This document shows, in pieces, positions 1 through 7,788 of a DNA stretch of 9,021 nt. The notes beneath the pieces were generated by a model. That model did not search any database, was not told the DNA's origin, and worked only from the letters and a program-made list of their open reading frames with translations. The stretch's first letter is position 1. Each line of letters starts with the position of its first letter. The stretch covers positions 1 to 9,021 of the forward strand of contig NZVW01000101.1 of assembly GCA_002697475.1 (NCBI GenBank), written 5' to 3'. Position numbers and translations under genes: made by a program. The stretch comes from Aquimarina sp. (GTDB lineage Bacteria; Bacteroidota; Bacteroidia; Flavobacteriales; Flavobacteriaceae).

Positions 1-1776
1 CTTCTTAACATAATTATCATATTACCATTATTTTATCGTTACATTCTTGGCCATTATGTTACTTTAAGGTTAAATGATATTCTAATATTATCTTTAATAG
101 AGGCCATATTTATACTCCCTTCACATCTTGCTCATCTCAAAAAGAAAGAAAAGAAAGGACTGATACTAAAGTTCGAAAAAGCACAGCAAAAGTTTGCTCA
201 TGGTTTTAATAATATCATAGAAAAATATTATCGCCCATTTCTTGACAAATGCCTAGAATACAGGTATATCACTTTATCCGCTGCTTTAGCTCTACTAATT
301 ATTGTTGGTGGATATGGACTTAGCGATCATATGGGTATGATTCTTATGCCGGAGGTAGCTGCTGACGAAATTGAAGCCGGTATTCGATTACCTGTGGGTA
401 CAACTCCTGATCAGGCTGCTGCGGTAGCTATTGAAGTTACTAAGGCCACCCAAAAAATGTTTGATGATTATAATCTTTATGAGGTTGCTGAAGGTATAAA
501 AACAAATGTAAGGGGTCAAAATTTTATTGATGTTGAAATTGTTATGCGTCCTCCTGATCAAAGAGAAATGAGTGCAAGAGAAGTTATTGCACTCTGGCGG
601 GATAATATCGGAGAAATAAGAGGTGTTGATCAAATTACATTTGAAGCTGAAAGAGGACCGGGAGGATATCAACAGGATATTAGTGTGGATCTAAGTCACC
701 CTGATATAGAGGTATTGGAAAAAGCCAGTAAAGCTTTTTTAAATAAAATGAAAGCCTATGAAAATACCAGAGATGTAAGTGATAACTATAATAAAGGGAA
801 ACAGCAGTATGATTTTAAATTACTTCCAGAGGGTAGAAATCTCGGACTCACATCATCAGAAGTAGGACGACAGGTTAGAGATGCTTTTTTTGGTGCATTG
901 GCTATGCGTCAGTTAAGAGGAGATAGTGAAGTAGAAATACGTGTTAAGCTTCCTTTAAATGAGCGAAAAGATATCCGTAATCTTGAAGATTTTTTAATAA
1001 GAACACCCCAGGGGACTGAGGTACCTTTAATGTCTGTTGTTAAAATTGAAGAAAAAGAAGCATTTACTTCGATAAACAGACGTAACGGAAGACGAGTAGT
1101 TAATGTAGGTATGGATATTGAACCCTCTAATGCCGTAGGACGTGTATTAGAGTCTGTAACGAGTGAAGTTTTAACCGGTCTAAGAGCAGATTATCCAGGT
1201 TTGACCTGGACTTTTGAAGGTAGTCAGGCCGATATGAGGGAATCCACCGGATCTTTATGGGGTACATTTACTATGGCTTTTTTAATCATTTATGCTTTAC
1301 TTGCTTTAGCTTTTAGTAATTATGTACAGCCTTTAATTGTTCTTACTGCTATTCCTTTCGGGATTGTTGGAGCTGTTATCGGACATATTCTTCTGGGTTA
1401 TGACTTATCCCTGGTAAGTTTAATGGGAATGATTGCCTTAGCAGGAGTAGTGGTTAATGACTCCCTTATAATGATCGATTATGCTAATGGACAAAGAGAT
1501 AAGCTTTCTGTTTATGAAGCTATTCATGAAGCTGGTTTAAGAAGATTTAGACCGATAATGCTTACAACTCTTACAACGTTTGGTGGTCTGGCTCCTATTA
1601 TATTCGAAACCTCCAGTCAGGCATTCTATTTAATTCCTATGGCAATATCTCTAGGTTTTGGGATTGTATTTGCCACTTCAATTATCCTGGTAATTGTTCC
1701 TTGTTTATATCTAAGTCTGGAAGACTTAAAACTATTACTTAGAAAGGGAAAAACGGTTGAAAAGGTAGAGGTTTAA
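1..1776 (+). CDS. RND-family efflux transporter permease, C-terminal part (5' end outside window)
   Basis: This is the inner-membrane permease of a tripartite resistance-nodulation-division pump, which would use proton flow to export small molecules through a periplasmic adaptor and a TolC-like channel. The frame is open from base 1, so the first in-frame ATG cluster (331, 337) is internal and about 591 residues are visible. Full-length relatives are about 1000-1050, so the N-terminal portion is missing. Numbering from base 1, a hydrophobic segment at about 25-43 ends in LPSHLAHL, TM7 is at about 90-108, and the second periplasmic loop (porter and docking domains) spans about 111-415. TM8-TM12 follow at about 421-575. 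TM10 carries GVVVNDSLIMIDYAN with N486-D487 where AcrB has K940-N941; the Arg of AcrB TM11 is kept (R517 in RFRPIMLTT). The VND form suggests a subfamily distinct from AcrB. Substrate cannot be read from sequence. Adaptor and outer-membrane partners would lie left of the window. Confidence 0.93.
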   Translation, partial: LLNIIIILPLFYRYILGHYVTLRLNDILILSLIEAIFILPSHLAHLKKKEKKGLILKFEKAQQKFAHGFNNIIEKYYRPFLDKCLEYRYITLSAALALLIIVGGYGLSDHMGMILMPEVAADEIEAGIRLPVGTTPDQAAAVAIEVTKATQKMFDDYNLYEVAEGIKTNVRGQNFIDVEIVMRPPDQREMSAREVIALWRDNIGEIRGVDQITFEAERGPGGYQQDISVDLSHPDIEVLEKASKAFLNKMKAYENTRDVSDNYNKGKQQYDFKLLPEGRNLGLTSSEVGRQVRDAFFGALAMRQLRGDSEVEIRVKLPLNERKDIRNLEDFLIRTPQGTEVPLMSVVKIEEKEAFTSINRRNGRRVVNVGMDIEPSNAVGRVLESVTSEVLTGLRADYPGLTWTFEGSQADMRESTGSLWGTFTMAFLIIYALLALAFSNYVQPLIVLTAIPFGIVGAVIGHILLGYDLSLVSLMGMIALAGVVVNDSLIMIDYANGQRDKLSVYEAIHEAGLRRFRPIMLTTLTTFGGLAPIIFETSSQAFYLIPMAISLGFGIVFATSIILVIVPCLYLSLEDLKLLLRKGKTVEKVEV

Positions 1777-1801
1777 TTATTTTTTTGGGTCCTAAAACAA
1801 A

Positions 1802-3091
1802 TCATTTATCGAGTACTCTTTTATAAGTAAGCTCTATAATAAAACAGAAAACAATGATCCCAATAGCTATAAGTATATTAGAAAGATGATCTTTATATTG
1901 ATTTATAATAAGGGTTACTAAAGCAATTACACACAATATGGCACCGATTAAAGAAATACTACCTCTACCCTTTATTTCTTTTCTGTTCTTGTATCCTACA
2001 TAATTAACGCAAGCAAAAACAAATAGGAAACCAACACTTCCCGAGGTCGAAATACTTTCAAGGTCAAGGACATTTACAAGAATTATAGTGGTTATGGAGG
2101 TAATGGCCAAGCCTATTGGTTTGTTCCAAAATTGATAGGTTAATTGATGAGGCAATTCATCATCCTCAGATAATTCATAACTCACCCTACTCCCGCCGTA
2201 AAGTGAGGCATTAATAGCAGAAAATGTAGAAATTAAAGCCGCAATGGTAATAATTGTAAATCCAATTTGACCTAACATAGGTTTTGCAGCTTCTGCCAAA
2301 ACATAATCTTTAGCATCTTTAACCTGATCAAAACTTAAAGAGCCTACTGTTATTATAGCTATTAGTATATATAATGTGATTACAAAAATTACAGAACCAA
2401 AATAAGCTCTTTTTATATTCTTTGAAGGGTTTGTAATATTAGGAGCAGCATTTGCAATAAGCTCAAAACCTTCATAGGCAACAAAAATGATCATCCCTGC
2501 AGCCACTAAACTAATAGGAGACTCCCAGTGATTCAAGCTTAACTGATCCAGATGTGTACTTGATTGCAAACCATAGAATCCTACGCCCACAAAACCAATC
2601 AAAATTACCAACTTTATAAAAACAGCTATAGACTCTATTTTGCCTACGATAACTACACTATAGTAATTTATTGCGGATGCAATAAGTACTATGGCAGTGG
2701 CGTAAATATGAGAGTCCACAAATTCATTACCCGTCAACGAAAAAAGATTGGGAGCATAAGAACCAAAAGCAGAAGCGTATAAGGCAAGCATTACTATATA
2801 ACTGATCCAAAGCAAGTTATTAACGCCACCGCTGAAAACAGAAATGCCAAAACCCTTATTAATGAACTTCACAGTACCTCCTTTGTCAGGATATGCTCTT
2901 GACAGTTTAGCATATGAGTATGAGGTTAATAGCGCTATTAATCCAGCAAATAAAAAAGCTACGGGAGTACCACCTTTTGCCAAATCAGAAGCCAGTCCCA
3001 GTACAGCAAAGATACCTCCTCCTACCATACCTCCAATGCCGATTGATATGGCATCCATAAGGCCTATTTGTTCATCTTTATTTTTTTCCAT
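1802..3091 (-). CDS. APC-superfamily amino acid permease
   Basis: This is a 429-residue polytopic inner-membrane protein that fits a secondary transporter for amino acids or related amines. The N-terminal motif IGIGGMVGGGIFAVLG (residues 17-32) is the glycine-rich unwound TM1 of the APC fold, where the substrate backbone binds. The TM6 region (about 201-229) has the family pattern AYEGFELIANAAPNITNP, followed by a basic stretch. About 12 hydrophobic segments run to residue ~420, and the length is normal for APC permeases (about 420-480). The ATG at 3091 starts a short charged N-terminus directly before TM1, so no extension is needed. It is the last gene of the minus-strand run, 92 bases after the serine hydrolase, and ends 25 bases from the convergent RND gene. 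Substrate is not inferable; cationic or neutral amino acids and polyamines are all possible. No clear promoter motif was found in the upstream gap. Confidence 0.9.
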   Translation of the reverse strand: MEKNKDEQIGLMDAISIGIGGMVGGGIFAVLGLASDLAKGGTPVAFLFAGLIALLTSYSYAKLSRAYPDKGGTVKFINKGFGISVFSGGVNNLLWISYIVMLALYASAFGSYAPNLFSLTGNEFVDSHIYATAIVLIASAINYYSVVIVGKIESIAVFIKLVILIGFVGVGFYGLQSSTHLDQLSLNHWESPISLVAAGMIIFVAYEGFELIANAAPNITNPSKNIKRAYFGSVIFVITLYILIAIITVGSLSFDQVKDAKDYVLAEAAKPMLGQIGFTIITIAALISTFSAINASLYGGSRVSYELSEDDELPHQLTYQFWNKPIGLAITSITTIILVNVLDLESISTSGSVGFLFVFACVNYVGYKNRKEIKGRGSISLIGAILCVIALVTLIINQYKDHLSNILIAIGIIVFCFIIELTYKRVLDK

Positions 3092-3183
3092 AGGTTTTTA
3101 TATAAGCTTGTATTTCTATAAACTTACAAAAACACCTATAAGGATTTTATAGTTTAACCCACTTTTAATAAAAAATAGAATGG

Positions 3184-4290
3184 CTAATCCATAACATTAA
3201 GTATTTTATCCGCCATCATATTTAATTGTTGATGTACCTCTGGTGCCGATCTATCTGTTACAATTATAACTCCAATTTGTTTTTCAGGAATCAAGGATAT
3301 CCAACTTGATGTACCATAAGCCCCTCCGATTTGAAAAAGCAAATCTCCACTCTTTTGATTTTTGAAAATCTGCCAAAATAATCCATTCTCGAAATGTCCA
3401 TATTTACCCTCGAAGAGCTCTTGATGTGATGTAGATATTACAGGGTCATTGTTTTTAAGGTGATATTGCATATATTTTAGCATATCGCTTACAGTAGATA
3501 TAATGCCCCCTTCAGCAACCAATTCTTTATTTGCCCGTATCGGCATCTCAATATCATTTTGATTTTTACCTTTCACAACCAGATGTTCCTTTTCCTTTGA
3601 AATAAATATATATGTATTCTTCATTTCTAAAGGTTTTAAAATATGTTCTTCTATTAGTTCTTTATAAGTCTTTTTATATATCTGCTCCAGACAATATCCA
3701 ACTAAATTTGCCCCGGCATAGGAATACTGAAATTTGTATCCAGGTATAGTGTCGATGGTGACTTGTTTTAGATCTTTTAAAAATTGAACTCTGGTATAAT
3801 CTTTTTGTAATTTATTTATCTCGTTAGGTAGCTTATCCCAGTCAGGGTTTTGAAAAAGCTCCGGATGGTCAGGAAACATTCTTGGCAGACCACTGGTGTG
3901 AGTTACTAAATGTTTAAAAGTAATAGGATGATTAAGGTATTCTAAATTAGGGTAATCCCCTGGTAGAAATTCTCTAATGTCATCATCTAATTTTACTTTA
4001 CCTTGTACAATTGCCTTTGCTAATAATGTCCCAGTAAATGTTTTTGTCAAAGAAGCTATTTCGTATAAGGTATTGTCATCAGGTGTACTTTCATCACCTA
4101 ATTTACCACTGTAAAGTGTATATACTTTTCCATTATTTATAATCCCTACAGCCAAAGATGATAAAGTGGAATTGGTGATTAAAGAGTCAGAAATGCTTTT
4201 GACATCCTCCATTATTTCTTTCTGACCAATCATGGTTTGTGTTAAAATTATTAGGGTTAGTAATGGAAATATATTTACTGGAGCTTTCAT
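3184..4290 (-). CDS. Exported serine hydrolase, beta-lactamase class C / PBP4-type fold
   Basis: This 368-residue protein has a hydrophobic signal peptide (about 1-22, ending near MIG/QK), so it is probably periplasmic or secreted. The fold is the beta-lactamase/transpeptidase-like family (Pfam Beta-lactamase), which includes esterases, D-aminopeptidases and peptidases as well as class C enzymes. The nucleophile motif SxxK is clear (S80-L-T-K83 in EIASLTKTFTG). HLVTHTSGLP (127-136) and AEGGIISTVSDMLKYM (259-274) are also family signatures. The second motif, normally YxN, reads Y189-S-Y191. The third, normally KTG or HxG, reads Q320-I-G322 within QIGGAYGTSSW. The general-base Tyr is therefore retained, but Asn and the Lys/His are replaced. 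Activity on beta-lactams seems unlikely; an esterase or peptidase role, or a weakened enzyme, is possible. It lies 55 bases after the DUF3995 gene on the same strand. The family assignment is firm; the substrate is unknown. Confidence 0.9.
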   Translation of the reverse strand: MKAPVNIFPLLTLIILTQTMIGQKEIMEDVKSISDSLITNSTLSSLAVGIINNGKVYTLYSGKLGDESTPDDNTLYEIASLTKTFTGTLLAKAIVQGKVKLDDDIREFLPGDYPNLEYLNHPITFKHLVTHTSGLPRMFPDHPELFQNPDWDKLPNEINKLQKDYTRVQFLKDLKQVTIDTIPGYKFQYSYAGANLVGYCLEQIYKKTYKELIEEHILKPLEMKNTYIFISKEKEHLVVKGKNQNDIEMPIRANKELVAEGGIISTVSDMLKYMQYHLKNNDPVISTSHQELFEGKYGHFENGLFWQIFKNQKSGDLLFQIGGAYGTSSWISLIPEKQIGVIIVTDRSAPEVHQQLNMMADKILNVMD

Positions 4291-4345
4291 AGGGTTGGTT
4301 TATTATAAAGACGCAGAAAATAGTAAATGTGGCAAATCGATGCAT

Positions 4346-4762
4346 TTATTGGTATAATAACTGGATGAGAATACTCAAAATTCCAATTAACAAACATAAC
4401 GGAGAAAAGAATTTTGTATCTGCTCTACCGAACTCTGTATATTTTATTTTTTTAAAAAAACCAACATATTTAAAATCTCCGATAGCCCTAAGTAGGAATA
4501 TTGACGGTATGATCCAGCCCAGATATAAAGAAACAGAACTAGGTAGTTGAATATTTAGAACATCAAACCTCATCAAATAAAATACAGAAAACAATAGAAG
4601 CCCAAAACCAACAATTGCAGAATCCACTTTCCTTGGATTAAGGACTAATTCACCTTCTTCTGTGGTAGGCAAAGACTTTGTTAACCCAAATGTTCCACCC
4701 CTAACCCAGTTAAAATGAATAATTGCCAGTAAAAGAAAAATAAAAAATAATACAAATTCCAT
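4346..4762 (-). CDS. DUF3995 family small membrane protein
   Basis: This is a 138-residue protein with about four hydrophobic segments (near 2-18, 48-64, 78-94 and 119-136), so it is an integral inner-membrane protein. The C-terminal half carries the pattern I associate with DUF3995: LRAIGDFKYVGFFKK (91-105), then an FGRxDT stretch (111-116) and FFSPLCLLIG (118-127). An HFNWVRGGTFGL segment (16-27) follows the first membrane helix, resembling the H-x-x-W-G-G region of the family. The length is typical. The molecular function of DUF3995 is not established. It starts at an ATG at 4762, only 31 bases after the LtrA-like gene ends, so the two are probably co-transcribed. The serine hydrolase begins 55 bases further on. 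Assignment rests on motif recall, not a search. Confidence 0.8.
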   Translation of the reverse strand: MEFVLFFIFLLLAIIHFNWVRGGTFGLTKSLPTTEEGELVLNPRKVDSAIVGFGLLLFSVFYLMRFDVLNIQLPSSVSLYLGWIIPSIFLLRAIGDFKYVGFFKKIKYTEFGRADTKFFSPLCLLIGILSILIQLLYQ

Positions 4763-4793
4763 AAATTTTTAATTTTTGAAGCATTTATAGACG

Positions 4794-5963
4794 TTAATCC
4801 TGTTTTTCAATAATATGAACCTTATAGTATGTCCAAGATTTAATTTCGTGAATCAAAATAATGATTAAAACTGAAACAACAGAAGCTAACAAGACTACTC
4901 TATCCTTTATAAATAGTGAAAGCAGAATAAGTAGTATACCAAATATCGTTCTGGGTATGTATACACGCTTGGGATTATAAGTTGAAATACTTAATTGTAT
5001 GCCCGTTAAGGCAAGAATAAATACCCCTGTAGCAATACCGGCAAGCATAATTGGATTAATTTCACTTTTTAGATTATAATGAAACTGATGAAGGCCAAAT
5101 TCCAATGCCATAAAAACAAAAAGTAAAGAGAGGTAAATAAAGAATTGACCATATCCAAAAGTAAATACTCGTCTAATATTTTTAGAAAGATTAGTTCTGA
5201 ACCCAAACCCACAATCAAAATATATCCACCACAGACTAATCACCACTAAAAACGACAACACCAATACATACCAATGATTAGTATAAAGCATATCATAATT
5301 TTTAAAAATGGATAATATACCTTCTCCTAATAGAATAATATTGAACAGCCCGTGACGCTCAACAATATGTCCTGTATGAACAGGTATAAGGCCCTTAGTC
5401 ACCGACCAACCCAAAATTGGAGAGACAATTTCAATACATACGCTTAAAATAAAAAAATAGGGTTTTATACCAGGGTTTAAAAACAAGGAAGCAATTAAGA
5501 CCAATGTGCTAATGCTATATCCTGTAAGAAATGTTCTCGCATTCTTCCTATATTCATTAGCTCTTCTCAGCACTCTACTCCACAAATAAATTAAAATACA
5601 ATTACAAAGAATATAATATATTGTAGCATAAAAAAAATCTCCTTTCAGTACAGCGTCAAAGGAATTGATCAATCCCAGAACAGGAAATAGTGATATAAGA
5701 TATGAAAACCTATAGGCTACATCATCATTGTCATAAAAACTAGCATACCAGGTAAAGCGATTCCAAATCCAGAATATTAAAAAGAAGAAAACACTATATT
5801 CTACTATCGTCTGCCCTGAAAAACCTTCTTTAAAAATATGAGACAAAGAAGATACAGCGACTACATAGCCGAGATCTAAAAATAACTCCAGCCATGTTGC
5901 CTGCCTATGTTCATCAACATTATCTCTTATTTTTATAGGCCTTCTAAAATGTGATAACTTCAT
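4794..5963 (-). CDS. Low temperature requirement protein A (LtrA) family membrane protein
   Basis: This is a polytopic inner-membrane protein of 389 residues with about 10-12 hydrophobic segments. The N-terminal signature RQATWLELFLDLGYVVAVSSL (residues 20-40) and the central VERHGLFNIILLGEGIL (201-217) are characteristic of the LtrA family (COG4292, Pf06772). That family is named after a Listeria gene needed for growth at low temperature; its biochemical activity is still unclear. Residues conserved in the family and visible here include the R-x-x-W-x-E-L-F-x-D block, E202-R203-H204 and G213-E214. I chose the ATG at 5963 as the start. The frame extends upstream to a TTG at 6005, but the extra 14 residues (YIFKVVFRTLYLF) precede the basic leader MKLSHFRRPIKIR that typically begins the family. 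No Shine-Dalgarno decides between them. It follows the MRJP gene by 76 bases and precedes the DUF3995 gene by 31. Confidence 0.88.
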   Translation of the reverse strand: MKLSHFRRPIKIRDNVDEHRQATWLELFLDLGYVVAVSSLSHIFKEGFSGQTIVEYSVFFFLIFWIWNRFTWYASFYDNDDVAYRFSYLISLFPVLGLINSFDAVLKGDFFYATIYYILCNCILIYLWSRVLRRANEYRKNARTFLTGYSISTLVLIASLFLNPGIKPYFFILSVCIEIVSPILGWSVTKGLIPVHTGHIVERHGLFNIILLGEGILSIFKNYDMLYTNHWYVLVLSFLVVISLWWIYFDCGFGFRTNLSKNIRRVFTFGYGQFFIYLSLLFVFMALEFGLHQFHYNLKSEINPIMLAGIATGVFILALTGIQLSISTYNPKRVYIPRTIFGILLILLSLFIKDRVVLLASVVSVLIIILIHEIKSWTYYKVHIIEKQD

Positions 5964-6039
5964 AAAGAGGTAAAGTGTTCTAAAAACCACTTTGAAGATA
6001 TACAATTATAGTCTAAGAGCAATGTATAAATAACGATGT

Positions 6040-7119
6040 CTAAGGAAGTCTTATCTTATTTAAGCTGAACTCCATAGCCGAAATATCCCCTTGTACTTCG
6101 TGGATACGAGAATTGGTATAATATAAATAACCATTATATATACTAAAGGTATCTGCCCATTTAACCTGATCCCCTTCAAGCAAGGTAGCTATAGTTCCGT
6201 CTGGTTTTCTGTATACAATCTTGTGATTTTCCAAATCGGCATAATAAAGATTTCCTTGATTATCAAAAATCATCCCGTCTGGAGCTGCTGTTTTTGCTTC
6301 TAGTTTAACCTGTTCAGCTATTGAAGTTGTATCTTCTTCATTTAATACTGTAGTAGGTATTGAATATAAACTGTACCCTGTTAAAGCGTGATAATATAAA
6401 CGACTTTCATTAGTATTTAATGCAATACCATCTGAATGTACCGTATTATTCCATTTTTTACCATTTATAGTAAGATATGATTGTTCAGCAGAAGTCGATT
6501 GATGATCATCTAAAACTCTTTTAGTTAACCCTGTTTCTCTATCTAAAATGACTAAGCCTGCATGCCCGGAATCTGTAAAATATATGACATTATTTTTTTT
6601 ATCAACCCTGAGATCATTGATATAAGAATCACTGTGGTAACTATCTTTACTAAACACATAAGTTTGTTTTAAGGTATCTGTTGCCAAATCAAAAACATAA
6701 ACTCTTGGAGCATCTATTACACCTTTAAATTGAGGATTTCTGGTATCCAATACAAAAAGTTCATCTTCAAAAGCCACAACAGATTGCACACCAATGAATA
6801 GATTTTCTTCTATCTTCTTATTTAGCTCCCAAGAATTCCATGTAGTGTCTGGATAACTCCTGTAGGTTTGATTTGGTAGAACCTCAAGTACCGAATTTTC
6901 AACTCCTTCTCTCCATCTTGGAAAGTTTACAAAAATTCGTCCATTATCTGTAACTGTAACTCCCGTTACTTGCTGACCTGTAAAACGAGCTACTTCAGTA
7001 ACTTCAGTAGTTAGTTCTTCAGTCTCCTGAGTAATTTCAGTTTTTATTTTTTCTTTTTCAGATGCATCTTTGCAAGAGAATAATAGGACGCAAGCTAAAA
7101 GACATATGATTTGCTTCAT
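6040..7119 (-). CDS. Major royal jelly protein / yellow family lipoprotein
   Basis: This is a 359-residue lipoprotein. A short hydrophobic leader ends in a lipobox, LLFSC, with C16 as the acylated residue. It is followed by a charged, Glu/Thr-rich linker to about residue 44 with repeated TEV/TEE units. The rest matches the MRJP/yellow beta-propeller family (Pfam MRJP, sometimes annotated L-dopachrome tautomerase-related): GRIFVNFPRW (60-69), VQSVVAFEDELFVLDT (111-126), SYINDLRVD (165-173), YFTDSG (180-185), HSDGIALN (228-235), LYYHALTG (241-248), APDGMIFDNQGNLYYADLE (279-297) and WADTFSIYNGYLYYT (321-335). Bacterial members are mostly uncharacterised. They may bind small aromatic ligands like insect relatives, or act like SMP-30/gluconolactonase propellers; neither can be read here. 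It begins 20 bases after the VOC gene, so co-transcription is likely. Start is the ATG at 7119, which gives a normal signal peptide. Confidence 0.92.
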   Translation of the reverse strand: MKQIICLLACVLLFSCKDASEKEKIKTEITQETEELTTEVTEVARFTGQQVTGVTVTDNGRIFVNFPRWREGVENSVLEVLPNQTYRSYPDTTWNSWELNKKIEENLFIGVQSVVAFEDELFVLDTRNPQFKGVIDAPRVYVFDLATDTLKQTYVFSKDSYHSDSYINDLRVDKKNNVIYFTDSGHAGLVILDRETGLTKRVLDDHQSTSAEQSYLTINGKKWNNTVHSDGIALNTNESRLYYHALTGYSLYSIPTTVLNEEDTTSIAEQVKLEAKTAAPDGMIFDNQGNLYYADLENHKIVYRKPDGTIATLLEGDQVKWADTFSIYNGYLYYTNSRIHEVQGDISAMEFSLNKIRLP

Positions 7120-7139
7120 AGTTAAAGATGTATTTCTTG

Positions 7140-7655
7140 TTATTTTTTATCCTGATAGGCTCCTGAAGAATAGGTTAATTCATAGCTATGAGTATAAATT
7201 TCAAAAACGATCCCAAAAGGATCCTCCACATACACCATTTTATAAGGTTTTTCATTAGGATAATATTCTCTGATAGGCATACGCTGTTTGCCTCCGTAAG
7301 CTAAAATCTTATCTACCAGTTCCTCTATATTAGGATCTTGTATACAGAAATGGAATAACCCAGTATTAAATGGATTAAAAGCAGGTGCTTCTTTAATTCC
7401 ATGAGGAAAAGAAAATAGCTCAATTCCTATTCCGTCTGAAGTTGCGAGATGAGCGATTTCAAACTCCTCCCAATCTTCACCAAAAACATCAATACACATC
7501 TGACCTATTGCAGTCTCTCTTTCTTTTTTAACTACAGAAGGTTCCATAACGATATACCAACCCATTACCTCTGCATAAAAATTCACTGCTTTACGGATGT
7601 CGGGTACCGTTATACCTATGTGAGAAAATGACTTAGGATAGGCATTTTTATTCAT
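7140..7655 (-). CDS. VOC (glyoxalase/bleomycin resistance/dioxygenase) superfamily protein
   Basis: This is a 171-residue cytoplasmic protein made of two beta-alpha-beta-beta-beta modules of the vicinal oxygen chelate fold. The first module starts SHIGITVPDIRKAVNFYAEVMGW (11-33) and ends GIGIELFSF (75-83). The second starts GLFHFCIQDPNIEELVDKILAYGG (99-122) and ends VYVEDPFGIVFEIYTHSYE (141-159). Four residues sit at the usual metal-ligand positions: H12, E79, H102 and E152. A divalent-metal active site is therefore plausible, unlike in degenerate members. VOC proteins include glyoxalase I, extradiol dioxygenases, epimerases and antibiotic-binding proteins, and this sequence alone does not choose between them. 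It is probably the first gene of a unit with the MRJP lipoprotein, 20 bases downstream. A candidate -7 element lies 28-35 bases before its ATG. Confidence 0.92.
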   Translation of the reverse strand: MNKNAYPKSFSHIGITVPDIRKAVNFYAEVMGWYIVMEPSVVKKERETAIGQMCIDVFGEDWEEFEIAHLATSDGIGIELFSFPHGIKEAPAFNPFNTGLFHFCIQDPNIEELVDKILAYGGKQRMPIREYYPNEKPYKMVYVEDPFGIVFEIYTHSYELTYSSGAYQDKK

Positions 7656-7682
7656 AACCTTAAAATTTATGATTCAAGATTA

Positions 7683-7690
7683 CAAAGCTA
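7683..7690 (-). promoter_or_regulatory. Candidate Bacteroidota-type -7 promoter element for the VOC-MRJP genes
   Basis: Read on the minus strand this is TAGCTTTG, an exact match to the TAnnTTTG -7 element used by the primary sigma factor of Bacteroidota. It ends 28 bases before the VOC start codon, predicting a leader of about 20 bases. The -33 TTG element is not convincing: the nearest, at 7704-7706, leaves only 13 bases between the elements, shorter than the usual 17-23. A TAnnTTTG octamer fixes only six bases and can occur by chance in AT-rich DNA, so this is tentative. Confidence 0.35.
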
Positions 7691-7734
7691 CAAGCGGAAA
7701 TACCAAAAACTGTTATAGCTATATTAAATCAGCC

Positions 7735-7769
7735 TTAGATTAACAAAGAGTTGGGAAAACCTAATCTAA
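7735..7769. repeat. 8-bp inverted repeat in the 133-base gap upstream of the VOC gene
   Basis: TTAGATTA at 7735-7742 is mirrored perfectly by TAATCTAA at 7762-7769, with 19 bases between. It lies between the lipoprotein stop codon and the candidate VOC promoter. The arms are AT-rich and no U tract follows on the minus strand, so it is a poor terminator. It could be a regulator binding site for the VOC-MRJP unit, or chance in AT-rich DNA. The rest of the gap holds nothing else I can name. Confidence 0.35.
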
Positions 7770-7788
7770 TTCAAAATTGATTTATGAA

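Noticed and set aside
331..339. ATG codons that could be taken as the start of the RND gene
   Set aside because: The frame is open to base 1 and the upstream codons encode recognisable RND sequence (LPSHLAHL, TM7), so these are internal methionines of a gene cut by the window edge.
388..672. Antisense open frame inside the RND gene (also similar ones at 2564-2782, 2844-3152, 4329-4550, 7070-7258 and 7449-7631)
   Set aside because: These lie opposite well-supported genes, have compositions typical of reversed codons (for example Ser/Asn/Ile/Phe-rich), and show no domains or start signals.
1777..1801. Possible bidirectional terminator between the convergent RND and permease genes
   Set aside because: Only a stem of about 6 bp with a G-U pair and a 3-base loop can be drawn (TTTTGG / CTAAAA). 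It is too weak to call, though convergent genes would be expected to end near here.
3136..3152. Small inverted repeat CTATAA-GGATT-TTATAG between the serine hydrolase and permease genes
   Set aside because: A 6-bp AT-only stem with no proper U tract is too weak for a terminator and likely by chance in this AT-rich gap.
5964..6005. TTG start extending the LtrA-like protein by 14 residues
   Set aside because: The family normally begins with a short basic leader just before the R-x-x-W-x-E-L-F block, which the ATG at 5963 supplies. No ribosome-binding site supports the TTG.
6990..7035. Short direct repeats around 'cttcagta' in the MRJP gene
   Set aside because: They encode the low-complexity TEV/TEE linker after the lipobox. 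This is normal for lipoprotein tethers and not a separate element.
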